A stretch of DNA of 57,225 bases from Phycisphaerae bacterium (GTDB lineage: Bacteria; Planctomycetota; Phycisphaerae; UBA1845; PWPN01), in the NCBI GenBank assembly GCA_030372985.1, contig JAUCQB010000174.1, positions 1 through 57,225 of the forward strand. The letters run 5' to 3'. This document shows, in pieces, positions 1 through 7,477 of the stretch. The stretch's first letter is position 1, and every line of letters begins with the position of its first letter. The translations under genes and the position numbers were made by a program. A model generated the notes under the pieces. It did no database searches and was not told where the DNA came from. It saw nothing but the letters and a program-made list of their open reading frames with translations.

Positions 1-197
1 AGACACTCACCACGCAGGTCTCGCAGTCGACCGGAAACCTCGTCCTGTTCCTGGATTTCAATTTCACGAGTGCTCCCTTTGAGGGAAACAGCACTGCGAT
101 CTGGGAGAACCTGCGGATGGAGTATACGCCCGAACCCGCGATGATGGGATTGCTGGGCCTTGGCGGCCTGCCGTTGTTGCTCCGTCGTCGTAGATAG
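1..197 (+). CDS. PEP-CTERM sorting-domain protein, 3' end only
   Basis: The window opens inside this gene; the frame can be read from base 3 to the TAG at 195-197. The visible 64 residues end in PEPAMMGLLGLGGLP, a hydrophobic stretch and RRRR, which is the classic PEP-CTERM layout: a PEP motif, one membrane helix and a basic tail. Family knowledge says such proteins are exported by Sec and then processed by an exosortase, becoming surface or matrix proteins. The remaining part (ending ENLRMEY) is too short to assign a function. A strong GC-rich hairpin lies just downstream. Confidence 0.85.
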   Translation, partial: TLTTQVSQSTGNLVLFLDFNFTSAPFEGNSTAIWENLRMEYTPEPAMMGLLGLGGLPLLLRRRR

Positions 198-221
198 AGC
201 CTGGGCACGAACGTCAGTCCT

Positions 222-253
222 CCCGCCGGGCCCGGGCAAAAGCGCCCGGCGGG
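222..253. terminator. GC-rich hairpin between convergent genes
   Basis: CCCGCCGGGC (222-231) and GCCCGGCGGG (244-253) form a perfect 10-bp stem with a 12-base loop. It sits between the end of the PEP-CTERM gene on the plus strand and the end of the DUF488 gene on the minus strand. There is no long T-run on either side, so it is a plausible bidirectional stop for transcription but not a textbook intrinsic terminator. Confidence 0.5.
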
Positions 254-295
254 GGGGCTGGCCCGGTTGCGGCGTTCTTTGTGTGATGGGAGGGT

Positions 296-655
296 TCATG
301 TGTCCCGGCGTGCCGAGGTGAGGTACTCCTTCAGCGCCACTGCATTGTTGTGGAGACTATCCTTGGCGCCGAAGAGGAGTGTCACCTTCTTTTCTCGCTT
401 CAGGGCATCGGTGATGGGCCGCCAGGCCTCGGGTTTGTGATTCAGCTCCTCGAAGTAGCGGCGTCGGAACTCCTCCCATTTCGCTGCCTCATGCCCGAAC
501 CACTGGCGCAGCTCGTCGCTGGGTGCGGCCTCCTTGATCCAGCCGTCCAGGCGAGCCTCATTTTTCTTGACGCCGCGGGGCCACAGCCGATCGACCAGCA
601 AGCGGCAACCGTCATCGCGTTTCGGCGGGTCGTACACCCGTTTGACGGAAATCAT
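296..655 (-). CDS. DUF488 family protein
   Basis: A 119-residue protein starting MISVKRVYDPP, with the DUF488 hallmarks LLVDRLWPRGV and TLLFGAKD. Length and motif order match the short DUF488 proteins (YeaO-like) of bacteria, whose biochemical role is not established. The ATG is preceded by GAGGA at normal distance (TGAGGATTTGAGATG), which fixes the start. It is a single-gene unit, convergent with the PEP-CTERM gene. Nothing is unusual in its composition. Confidence 0.85.
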   Translation of the reverse strand: MISVKRVYDPPKRDDGCRLLVDRLWPRGVKKNEARLDGWIKEAAPSDELRQWFGHEAAKWEEFRRRYFEELNHKPEAWRPITDALKREKKVTLLFGAKDSLHNNAVALKEYLTSARRDT

Positions 656-724
656 CTCAAATCCTCACATGACCACAGTCTACGCTGCCGGTCCCTGTGT
701 CATTGTAGGCCGGGTGGGCCAAAA

Positions 725-758
725 GTGATGAGTAATGGGTATGAGTAATGAGTGATGA
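725..758. repeat. Heptamer-period tandem repeat, GTRATGA type
   Basis: Five units follow one another: GTGATGA, GTAATGG, GTATGA (one base short), GTAATGA and GTGATGA, followed by a run of seven G. It lies between the DUF488 gene and the toxin-antitoxin pair. Other intergenic regions in this window hold 7-base-period repeats of different sequence (3194, 20749, 21768, 51889). Confidence 0.75.
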
Positions 759-882
759 GGGGGGGACGGGTGGCCCAGGTTCTCTGAACCCCGGGGCTCG
801 ATTTTATTATCGCTTGCCTGCCTCGTACCCGAAGGCACGCCATCTTGTGTGGCCGTCCGTGATGACGTGGAATAAACGTGTC

Positions 883-1104
883 ATGACCGTGCACCTTTCA
901 GAATGCCTGGAGGACGAACTTCGACGACTGGCCACGCTCCGCGGACAGGGGATCGACGCAATTGTGGAGGAGGCCGTCCGCCAGTATCTCGACGCGGTGG
1001 CTATCACGGACGTCACGGACACGGACTTGGCCGCCACGCAAATCAAACTGGATGAGATGCCCCGACAGGAAGGGTGGCCCGAGGACGGAGGCCTTGCGAC
1101 ATGA
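883..1104 (+). CDS. Antitoxin of a MazEF/PemIK-type pair (ribbon-helix-helix-like)
   Basis: Encodes 73 residues from the ATG at 883 (MTVHLSECLEDELRRL). The short beta-like N-terminus followed by two helices (LEDELRRLATLRG, IDAIVEEAVRQYLD) resembles a ribbon-helix-helix DNA-binding domain. The acidic tail (TDVTDTDLAATQIKLDEMP) would be the toxin-binding part, as is usual for antitoxins. An in-frame ATG at 862 is an alternative start. Its TGA overlaps the toxin ATG by four bases (ATGA at 1101-1104), the normal coupling in these modules. The role is inferred from the partner gene and the domain shape. Confidence 0.7.
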   Translation: MTVHLSECLEDELRRLATLRGQGIDAIVEEAVRQYLDAVAITDVTDTDLAATQIKLDEMPRQEGWPEDGGLAT

Positions 1105-1418
1105 GGCGAGCCGAAATCTGGTGGGCGGAACTGCCACCGCCAGTTGGCTCGCGGCCGGTGGTTATCCTGCCCCGTGACGCCGTGCTCGGTTCGATTGGAT
1201 CGGTCGTTGTCGGGCCGGTGACTCGGACCCGCCGCGGGGTGGAGACCGAAGTGCCCTTGGGCGGGCGCGAAGGTCTGCCTTGTCCAAGCGTCGTCAATCT
1301 GGACAACATCCTGACGGTGCCCCGCCAACGTTTGACTCGACAAATGAGCAATCTCGCACGCGAAAAGGTAGATCAACTGAACCAGGCGATCAAGACTTGG
1401 CTCGGGATTCCCAGTTGA
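1101..1418 (+). CDS. MazF/PemK-family endoribonuclease toxin
   Basis: 105 residues from the ATG at 1101 (MRRAEIWWAELPPPVGSRPV). RRAEIWWAELPP followed by RPVVILPRD, the middle VVGPVTRTRRG, and the C-terminal VVNLDNILTVPRQRL are the standard landmarks of MazF/PemK ribonucleases. These enzymes cleave mRNA at short sequence motifs and are held inactive by the antitoxin encoded immediately upstream. Length is normal for the family. The pair stands alone between a DUF488 gene and the his operon, and no phage gene is next to it. Confidence 0.88.
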   Translation: MRRAEIWWAELPPPVGSRPVVILPRDAVLGSIGSVVVGPVTRTRRGVETEVPLGGREGLPCPSVVNLDNILTVPRQRLTRQMSNLAREKVDQLNQAIKTWLGIPS

Positions 1419-1460
1419 CGGCGAGGCTGGTCGCGACCGACCGGTTTGTAGCCGCGGACC

Positions 1461-2147
1461 CTACGCGAGGATGCCCTTGGTCGAAGGAACAGAACCTTCT
1501 CGCGGGTCGATCTCCACCGCCTGGCGCAGGGCCTTGCCGAGGGCCTTGAAGATGGCCTCGGCGATGTGGTGATTATTGGTGCCAAAGGGGACGGTGACCT
1601 GCAGGTTCATCCTGGCGTTGGCCGCCAGGGCGCGCAGGAACTCCTCGACCAGTTCGACGTCGAAGTCACCGATCTTGGAGCCGCGATACTTGACGTTGTA
1701 GACGACGGCCGTGCGGCCGGAGAGATCCACGGCCACGATTGCCTGCGACTCTTCCATCGGAGCGATGAAAAAGCCGTAGCGGCGGATGCCTTTCTTGTCG
1801 CCGAGGGCCTGGGCGAGCGCCTGGCCGAGGCAGATGCCTACGTCCTCGACAGTGTGGTGGTGATCGACGTGCAGGTCGCCCTTGGCTCTGACCGCCAGGT
1901 CGAACAGCCCGTGCCGCCCGATGTGGTTGAGCATGTGATCGAAGAAGCCGACGCCGGTCTCGGCGGCCACCCGGCCGGTGCCGTCAAGGTCCAGGGCGAC
2001 TTCGATCCGGGTTTCCTTGGTGGACCGTCGAACAAGCGCCTTTCGCGCGAAGAAGGAGACAGGGTCCTTTTGCCGCGAAGCGGCGGCTCGGGTGCTATGC
2101 ACAAAAGAGCCCCGTCCCCTTTTTCTCTGTTGCGGTTTCTTGCTCAC
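1461..2147 (-). CDS. hisB: Imidazoleglycerol-phosphate dehydratase
   Basis: Catalyses the sixth step of histidine synthesis, dehydrating imidazoleglycerol phosphate to imidazoleacetol phosphate, with two Mn ions per site. The metal-binding HHHTVED is at about residues 96-102 and a second NNHHIAEA cluster lies near the C-terminus. The catalytic domain starts at about residue 41 (RRSTKETRIEVALDLDG). The 228-residue frame therefore has about 36 extra N-terminal residues rich in K, R and S. The GTG start overlaps the hisC stop as GTGA, which supports translation from there, though a second GTG (about residue 16) is possible. It is monofunctional, without the phosphatase domain seen in enterobacteria, and follows hisD and hisC. 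Confidence 0.93.
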   Translation of the reverse strand: MSKKPQQRKRGRGSFVHSTRAAASRQKDPVSFFARKALVRRSTKETRIEVALDLDGTGRVAAETGVGFFDHMLNHIGRHGLFDLAVRAKGDLHVDHHHTVEDVGICLGQALAQALGDKKGIRRYGFFIAPMEESQAIVAVDLSGRTAVVYNVKYRGSKIGDFDVELVEEFLRALAANARMNLQVTVPFGTNNHHIAEAIFKALGKALRQAVEIDPREGSVPSTKGILA

Positions 2148-3189
2148 GACACCAACTCCTTGAGAGCGGCGATCAAGGCGTCATTCTGTTCGGGCGTGCC
2201 GACGGTGATCCGCAGACAGTCATCGATGCCCGGGCTGTTGAAGTATCGGACGAGAATTCTGCGGTCCTTGAGCGATTCGTACAACCGGGCGGCGCCGGGC
2301 CGGGTGGGGCGGGCGAACAGGAAGTTCGACTTGCTGGGCAGGCATGACACGCCGAGTTTCTCCAGTTCCGCCGCCAGTCGCTGCCGCTCGGTGATGACCT
2401 TGCGCCGGGTCTGCTGGTAGTAGTCTTGATCCGCCAGTGCGGCGGAGGCTGCAGCGATGGCGATGGCATCGACGTTGTAGCTGTCCTTAACCTTCACCAG
2501 ACCGGCGATCAACTCGGGGTGTCCGACGGCGAACCCGAACCGCAGGCCGGCCAGTGAGTAACCCTTGGATGGGTCCGCATGACCAGCACGTTTGGCCGTG
2601 TCTTGGGCAGTTCCATGCAGTTGGTATCCGCGAAATCGACGTAGGCCTCATCGACGCACAAGACCCCGCTTAGGGCATCGGCGAGCCGGGCCACCTGATC
2701 GACCGGTACAAAAGTGCCTGTGGGAGCGTTGGGATTGGCCAGATAGGTCACGGCCCCGCGAGCCTGGACCAGTGCGTCATGCGGCAGCGAGTAGTCCGGC
2801 CCCCAGGGCACTTCGCGGATGATGGAGGCCTGGATCTGGCCGAGCACGCCGTAAAGCGTGTAGGTGGGCACGGGATAGACCAGTGCCGCTTCCGGGCCGC
2901 TGAATGCCCGGCAGGTCAGATTCAGAATGTCGTCCATCCCATTGCCGCAGAGCACGTGGTCGGGCGTCACAGCGAAGATCTTTGCGGCCATCTCGCGGAA
3001 GGCTTTGCCCATCGGATGTGGATATCGCCGTAACTGCTCCGGCTTGATGTTCGCGATGGCCTCCATCACCTTGGGCGACGGCGGATAGGGGTTTTCGTTG
3101 GTATTGAGCTTGACGACGGAGAGGTTCTCCGGCTGCTCGCCGGGCGTGTAGCCTTCCATCGCCTCGATCTCAGGTCGGAAGTAACTCAT
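2144..3189 (-). pseudogene. hisC: Histidinol-phosphate aminotransferase, frameshifted
   Basis: PLP enzyme of histidine synthesis that transaminates imidazoleacetol phosphate. Two overlapping frames together make a full-length protein. 3189 down to about 2570 gives MSYFRPEIEAMEGYTPGE through LCVDEAYVDFAD to NVLVMRT. The second frame, from about 2566 down to 2144, gives KGYSLAGLRFGFAVGH through FLFARPT to the end. The break falls in ACCCATCCAAG, where one base appears to be missing relative to the expected T-[LF]-S-K. That K (codon 2566-2564) is the PLP-binding lysine. Every other part looks intact and the neighbours hisD and hisB are sound, so a single-base sequencing or assembly error is at least as likely as true inactivation. 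Confidence 0.85.
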
Positions 3190-3193
3190 ACAT

Positions 3194-3235
3194 TAGCACT
3201 CAGCTATCAGCTTTCAGCACTCAGCGATCAGATTT
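3194..3235. repeat. Heptamer-period tandem repeat, CAGCNNT type
   Basis: Six 7-base units: TAGCACT, CAGCTAT, CAGCTTT, CAGCACT, CAGCGAT, CAGATTT. It fills most of the 69 bases between the hisD stop and the hisC start and therefore lies inside the operon transcript. On the minus strand the units read AGCTGAN, the same family as the repeat at 20749-20804. Confidence 0.85.
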
Positions 3236-3258
3236 CGGTAAGCTCTGTCAAGTCGCGA

Positions 3259-4596
3259 TCAACTCTCATGGAGATCTTGGTTATTCTGCTCGGTACGGAT
3301 CGTGGCCGAGCGGGCGTGGGCCTCCAGGTTCTCGGCACGACCGATCAGATCAATCGCCGCTGCGTCCTGCCGCAATCCCTCGGCGGTGTATTCGATCATG
3401 CTGTTGGCCCGCAGGAAGCTCAGCGAGGAGAGCCCGCTCCAGAACCTCGCCGTACCGCCGGTGGGCAGCGTATGGGACGGCCCGGCCACGTAGTCACCGG
3501 CCGATTCGGGCGAGAAGTGGCCGAGGAAGATGGCTCCGGCCGCATCGATTCGGCCGGCCAGTTCCCGCGGGTTGGCGGTCTCGATCTGCAGGTGCTCCGG
3601 GGCGATCTGGTCAGCCATCTTGGCGGCCTCGTTCATGTCGCGGACGATCACGATGGCTCCGAGTTCCTCCAGGCACTTGGCGGCGGCTTTTCCGGTCGTA
3701 AGGGCAGCCACTTGCCGGTCGAGTTCGGTGATCACCTTTTCCACCAGGCTTTCGTCGTCGGTCAGCAGGATGGCCGAGCCGGGGTTGTGTTCCGCCTGCG
3801 CGAGCATGTCGGCCGCAACAAAGGCCGGCCGTGCGGTGCGGTCCGCGATGACCAACACCTCGGTCGTCGCAGCGAACATATCGATGTCCACGAGGCCGTA
3901 GAGATATCGCTTGGCCAGTTGCACGTACATGCCGCCCGGGCCGACGATCTTGTCGACGCGCGGTACACGCTGCGTGCCCAGAGCCAGCGCGGCGATGGCC
4001 TGGGCCCCGCCCATGCGGTAGACCTCGGTGATTCCCAATTCGCTGCAGACGGCCAGGATCGTCGGGTGGATGTCGCCGTTGTGACGAGGCGGCGCGACGA
4101 TGGCGATTTCTTTGACGCCGGCGACTTGTGCGGGCAGAGCACTGTGGATGACAGAGGACAGCAGGGGGGCGGCAGCGCCCGGCACGCACACGCCCACACG
4201 CCGCAGCGGCCGTACCCGCAACGAAAGCGTCAGCCCCTGGGTCTGAACCGGCTTCGGCTCCGGCGTCAGGATCGATGTCTGAAATCGCCGGACGGCCTCG
4301 ATAGACTTCTGGATCGCCGCTCTCAGCGCGGGGTCCGTCGTCGCCTGCGCCCTCGCAATCTGCTCGACGGGGACGCGCACCTGGTCAGGCGGGATGGTGA
4401 CGTGGTCGACGCGGGCGGTGATCTCACTGACGGCCTCGTCCCCGCGACGGCGGACATCGCCAATGATGTCGCGGACGGTTTTTGTCTGGGGCGGCTCATC
4501 GAGGATCAGGTGGTCCAACAGCAACGATTGCCGCATCGCGGCCAGTTCGGCCGTAGCGGTGGAATCGGTTGTTCGGATGATGCGTATATTGGGCAT
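3259..4596 (-). CDS. hisD: Histidinol dehydrogenase
   Basis: Performs the last two steps of histidine synthesis, oxidising histidinol to histidine with NAD and a zinc ion. The 445-residue frame from the ATG at 4596 (MPNIRIIRTTDS) has the expected length. An in-frame extension up to 4719 is arginine-rich and lacks family similarity, so it was not used. Landmarks are GVCVPGAAAPLLSSV, MGGAQAIAALALGT, VGPGGMYVQLAKR, AQAEHNPGSAIL, QIAPEHLQIET and AGPSHTLPTGGTARF, which include the zinc and catalytic Glu/His residues. It is the first gene of the visible his operon. No histidine-rich leader peptide or attenuator was found upstream. Confidence 0.95.
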   Translation of the reverse strand: MPNIRIIRTTDSTATAELAAMRQSLLLDHLILDEPPQTKTVRDIIGDVRRRGDEAVSEITARVDHVTIPPDQVRVPVEQIARAQATTDPALRAAIQKSIEAVRRFQTSILTPEPKPVQTQGLTLSLRVRPLRRVGVCVPGAAAPLLSSVIHSALPAQVAGVKEIAIVAPPRHNGDIHPTILAVCSELGITEVYRMGGAQAIAALALGTQRVPRVDKIVGPGGMYVQLAKRYLYGLVDIDMFAATTEVLVIADRTARPAFVAADMLAQAEHNPGSAILLTDDESLVEKVITELDRQVAALTTGKAAAKCLEELGAIVIVRDMNEAAKMADQIAPEHLQIETANPRELAGRIDAAGAIFLGHFSPESAGDYVAGPSHTLPTGGTARFWSGLSSLSFLRANSMIEYTAEGLRQDAAAIDLIGRAENLEAHARSATIRTEQNNQDLHES

Positions 4597-4945
4597 CCTG
4601 GGACCCATTTTCCTGGTCAGGGCCCGTGCCCCGGCAACAGGGTATCCTAAGGCGGACCGCCTTTTTGCGGGCCGCAACCAAAGCCCACTGCGATCGAAAG
4701 ACATGCGCGCACACCGCACACATCTTGAACCGTAAGGGACTGAAACGCGTGATTATAAGGGCTTGGGATGGGGCTGGCCAGTCTCGGCCAGGGGCATTTG
4801 AGGACCTCTGACAGGCAGGGCCTTTCGCCAGGGTCCCGCGGTCGGCGGACGGCGCAGACGCCACCGTGGGCGGGGACAGGTTTCAGGTGCCCCCGTCGGA
4901 CGGCATCAACAGTCGATGAACTCTGAATTTGTGTGCTGCAAAGGC
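4597..4945. other. Intergenic, no gene recognised
   Basis: The 349 bases between hisD and the small hypothetical gene contain only short arginine/proline-rich frames that look like chance. A small palindrome with T-run on the plus strand (4650-4668) faces no plus-strand gene. The hisD promoter must lie here on the minus strand but no convincing pair of hexamers is seen. Confidence 0.5.
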
Positions 4946-5194
4946 CTATCGGACGATTGTCGCGAGCGTCCCGATCACCCTGCCGTCGTGGTCCAGGATA
5001 TCAAAGACGAGCGCGGCATTTGTCGGAGGCATGCCCTGCCTCGCAGGGGCATTCCGATATACATAGCGATCTGCGAAATCGCTGACCCAGACCGGATGGC
5101 TGACGCTGCCGTAGGTCCTTGCCAGCGAAGCCACCTGCTCATCCGTGAAGGTTGACAATGCTCGGCCGAACGGCGTTCCCACAGAGGATACCAT
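4946..5194 (-). CDS. Small hypothetical protein
   Basis: 82 residues from the ATG at 5194 (MVSSVGTPFGRALSTFTDEQ), with GGAG about ten bases upstream. The middle, HPVWVSDFADRYVYRNAPA, followed by ALVFDILDHDGRVIGTLAT, looks like a genuine small globular domain and loosely resembles the core of a PAS-type fold, but no family is recognised. Amino-acid content is balanced, unlike the arginine-rich shadow frames around it. The frame stays open upstream to 5290. It could be a remnant of a larger gene. Confidence is moderate because length and similarity give little support. Confidence 0.4.
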   Translation of the reverse strand: MVSSVGTPFGRALSTFTDEQVASLARTYGSVSHPVWVSDFADRYVYRNAPARQGMPPTNAALVFDILDHDGRVIGTLATIVR

Positions 5195-5423
5195 ATCGGA
5201 TGACTCCAACTGAAGATGCGCTCTGCCTGAGAGCCTGTCTCGGCAGGTGAGACCCGCGCCTTGCCGGGCCGCCTGTTCCGCACAGTCCACTGAGACAGGT
5301 CACAAGCCAACTCCAAAACTATCGGCGGATTTGCGGTCAGAGCGTTAAGGCCGGCATGTGCTCCTGTGAGTAAGTCTGCGCGTCGAGAATTGCTGACAAT
5401 GCAACCTGGCCCCTTCACTGATG

Positions 5424-6257
5424 TTACGGCGAGCCGGCGGGGGAACGGCTGAAGATCCAGGCCAAAACGACAATCCCCAGAACAATTCGATAAACAGCGA
5501 ACACCGTAAACTTGTGCGTCTGGATGAAACGCATGAAGGCCGCCACAACGGCCCAGGCGACGACAAATGAGACCACAAAGCCGACGGCGAGCGGGAGAAC
5601 GTGTTCGGCGTTGATCTCTTGCCGATGCTTGAAGAGAGAGTAGAGGCCGGCGGCGAACATGGTGGGGATCGCCAGGAAGAAAGAGAACTCCGCTGCCGCG
5701 GCTGGAGCCATGCCCACACTCAGGGCGCCCATGATCGTGGCCCCGGAGCGAGAAGTTCCCGGGATCATCGACAGGCATTGGACTAGCCCGATGACGACGG
5801 CCCGGGGCAGCGTGACGGCGCCGGCATCCTTGATCGACGGCGTCTTGATCACTTTCTCGATCACAAGGATGAGAATTCCCCCCACGATCAGGGCGCAGGC
5901 CACAACGGATGGAACCTTGAGGTGTTCCTCGATGAAGCGGTGCCCCAGGTATCCAACCACGGCCGCTGGAAGGAAGGCTACGAGCAGCTTGGTTACGAAA
6001 TGTCCGTGCCAGGGCATTCCGGTCGGGTTAAGTGTCAGTCGCCAGAGCCGGCGCCAGCAGTAGATCAGCACCGCCAGGATCGAGCCGAGTTGAATGAAGA
6101 TGTCGAATGCCCCGTTCCAGAAACGGAAGGCAGAATCGCCCTCATGGATGCCAAGAAGCGGCATCGTGAGGATCATGTGCCCTGTGCTGGAGACTGGCAG
6201 GAACTCGGTCAGGCCCTGGACGATACCGAGGATGATTGCACGAAAGATGTCGTTCAT
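5424..6257 (-). CDS. uppP: Undecaprenyl-diphosphatase (BacA/UppP family)
   Basis: Membrane enzyme that dephosphorylates undecaprenyl pyrophosphate to recycle the lipid carrier for peptidoglycan and other wall polymers, and that confers bacitracin resistance. At 277 residues it has the usual length. Both signature motifs are present: GLTEFLPVSSTGH at residues 15-27, with the catalytic Glu, and PGTSRSG at 166-172, with the catalytic Arg. About eight hydrophobic segments can be seen. The ATG at 6257 follows GAGAAACAC, a weak ribosome site. It is transcribed in the same direction as pgpA, pgsA and rimO, 34 bases downstream of pgpA, so co-transcription is likely. Confidence 0.95.
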   Translation of the reverse strand: MNDIFRAIILGIVQGLTEFLPVSSTGHMILTMPLLGIHEGDSAFRFWNGAFDIFIQLGSILAVLIYCWRRLWRLTLNPTGMPWHGHFVTKLLVAFLPAAVVGYLGHRFIEEHLKVPSVVACALIVGGILILVIEKVIKTPSIKDAGAVTLPRAVVIGLVQCLSMIPGTSRSGATIMGALSVGMAPAAAAEFSFFLAIPTMFAAGLYSLFKHRQEINAEHVLPLAVGFVVSFVVAWAVVAAFMRFIQTHKFTVFAVYRIVLGIVVLAWIFSRSPAGSP

Positions 6258-6291
6258 ACGTGTTTCTCACTGGCGGCGGACGGCCGGGTGC

Positions 6292-6804
6292 TCAGCTCCA
6301 TGAACAGAAGTATCGGAACACAATCTGCCCAACGATGTTGGCGTAGATGCCTGCAGCCAGGTCGTCGAGCAGAATGCCCCAGCCGGCCGGAAGCCTCTCC
6401 AGTTGCCGGGCCGGCGGCGGCTTGATGACATCAAAGAGGCGAAACAGAAAGAACTGAACAGCTAATACCGCCAGTGTCTGGCGGAGGCTGCCCATGGGTA
6501 ACGCGACGAGCGAGATCCACTGTCCGGCCAGCTCGTCGATGACCACCGGTCCTGGGTCGCCGGGCTTGCGCGATCTGGCGGCAAAATAATCGATGGCCCA
6601 GGCCCCCCAAATCACGCAACCGATTCCGGCCAGAATTGTCAGCAATACCCAGAGGACGTTGAGAACAGCCGGATCGGTTCCAGTCTGGCGGCTGATCGCC
6701 CACGCGGCCGCGGCCACCAGAATGGCTCCGGCGGACCCGAAGGTCCCAGGGGCCACGGGGGCAAAACCAAGCCCGAGGCCGGTCACCGCCCATTTGCGCA
6801 TCAT
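6292..6804 (-). CDS. pgpA: Phosphatidylglycerophosphatase A
   Basis: Integral membrane phosphatase that converts phosphatidylglycerophosphate to phosphatidylglycerol. 170 residues starting MMRKWAVTGLGLGFAPVAPG. GTFGSAGA near the N-terminus, then DPGPVVIDELAGQWI and FRLFDVIKPPPARQLERLPAGWGILLDDLAAGIYAN (described here as segments) are the PgpA signatures with the conserved acidic residues. The start codon overlaps the pgsA stop (ATGA), so the kinase-free sequence of the pathway, synthase then phosphatase, is translationally coupled. The longer open frame reaching 7539 is antisense-like noise upstream of this start. Confidence 0.93.
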   Translation of the reverse strand: MMRKWAVTGLGLGFAPVAPGTFGSAGAILVAAAAWAISRQTGTDPAVLNVLWVLLTILAGIGCVIWGAWAIDYFAARSRKPGDPGPVVIDELAGQWISLVALPMGSLRQTLAVLAVQFFLFRLFDVIKPPPARQLERLPAGWGILLDDLAAGIYANIVGQIVFRYFCSWS

Positions 6805-7415
6805 GTGGTCGGCCTCGACGTCTCGGACAGCAAATGGCGGGCGGCGTGCAGATAGGAGAAGCCTGACAGAATGGTGACGATGACCATCAGGTAAATCAGT
6901 GGGAGGCGAAGCTTCGCGGCGAATGCCAGCGACTGCGGATGGCCGACGGTGAACAGGATCCAGCCGACGGTCACGGATTGCAGGAACATCTTGGCTTTGC
7001 CGTGGATATTGGCGCCGAAGGATGTTCCGGCCGCCTCGGTCACGCCGCGGAGACTGGTCACCAGCAGTTCGCGTCCGAGGATTAAGACCACCATCCACAT
7101 GGCGACGTCGGTGACCTTTCGGCCGCCCGCATCGATGAAGCCGTCGCCAGCCAGGAAGATGTAGGCCCCGAGCACAAGGATCTTGTCCACGAAGGGATCG
7201 ATGACCCGGCCAAAGGAGGTCACCTGGTTGTGCTTGCGGGCGAGGTAGCCGTCCACAATGTCGGTCAGGGCGGCGATGATGAAGAGAATGGCAGACAGGT
7301 CCATGAGCCAGGCGTTGGGAGCCTTGGCATCGTACTGTTCCAGGCAAACAAAGAACACGATCGCCAGCAGCAGCCGGCCTATGGTGATCTGGTTGGGCAG
7401 GTTGATCTTCATCAT
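6801..7415 (-). CDS. pgsA: CDP-diacylglycerol--glycerol-3-phosphate 3-phosphatidyltransferase
   Basis: Makes phosphatidylglycerophosphate, the committed step to phosphatidylglycerol and cardiolipin. 204 residues beginning MMKINLPNQITIGRL. The CDP-alcohol phosphatidyltransferase signature is complete: D52, D55-G56, A59-R60, G69, D73 and D77 (TDIVDGYLAR then GRVIDPFVDK). Hydrophobic segments flank the motif, giving a polytopic membrane protein. It follows rimO by 62 bases and overlaps pgpA by four. This gene order is common in bacteria outside the enterics. Confidence 0.94.
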   Translation of the reverse strand: MMKINLPNQITIGRLLLAIVFFVCLEQYDAKAPNAWLMDLSAILFIIAALTDIVDGYLARKHNQVTSFGRVIDPFVDKILVLGAYIFLAGDGFIDAGGRKVTDVAMWMVVLILGRELLVTSLRGVTEAAGTSFGANIHGKAKMFLQSVTVGWILFTVGHPQSLAFAAKLRLPLIYLMVIVTILSGFSYLHAARHLLSETSRPTT

Positions 7416-7477
7416 TGTCCGTTGCGCTGCCGGCGGGCACCAGGGTCTCCCCGCGGAGAGCCTTGAGGCGCTCTGCC

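Noticed and set aside
1566..2420. 284-codon plus-strand frame over hisB/hisC
   Set aside because: It is a shadow of hisB and the end of hisC, which have unmistakable family motifs.
4650..4668. AAGGC...GCCTTTTT hairpin upstream of hisD
   Set aside because: The stem is five base pairs with a T-run only on the plus strand, where no gene is being transcribed; it cannot serve the his operon.
4597..4740. Possible his leader peptide or attenuator
   Set aside because: No run of histidine codons in any frame and no terminator/antiterminator pair on the minus strand.
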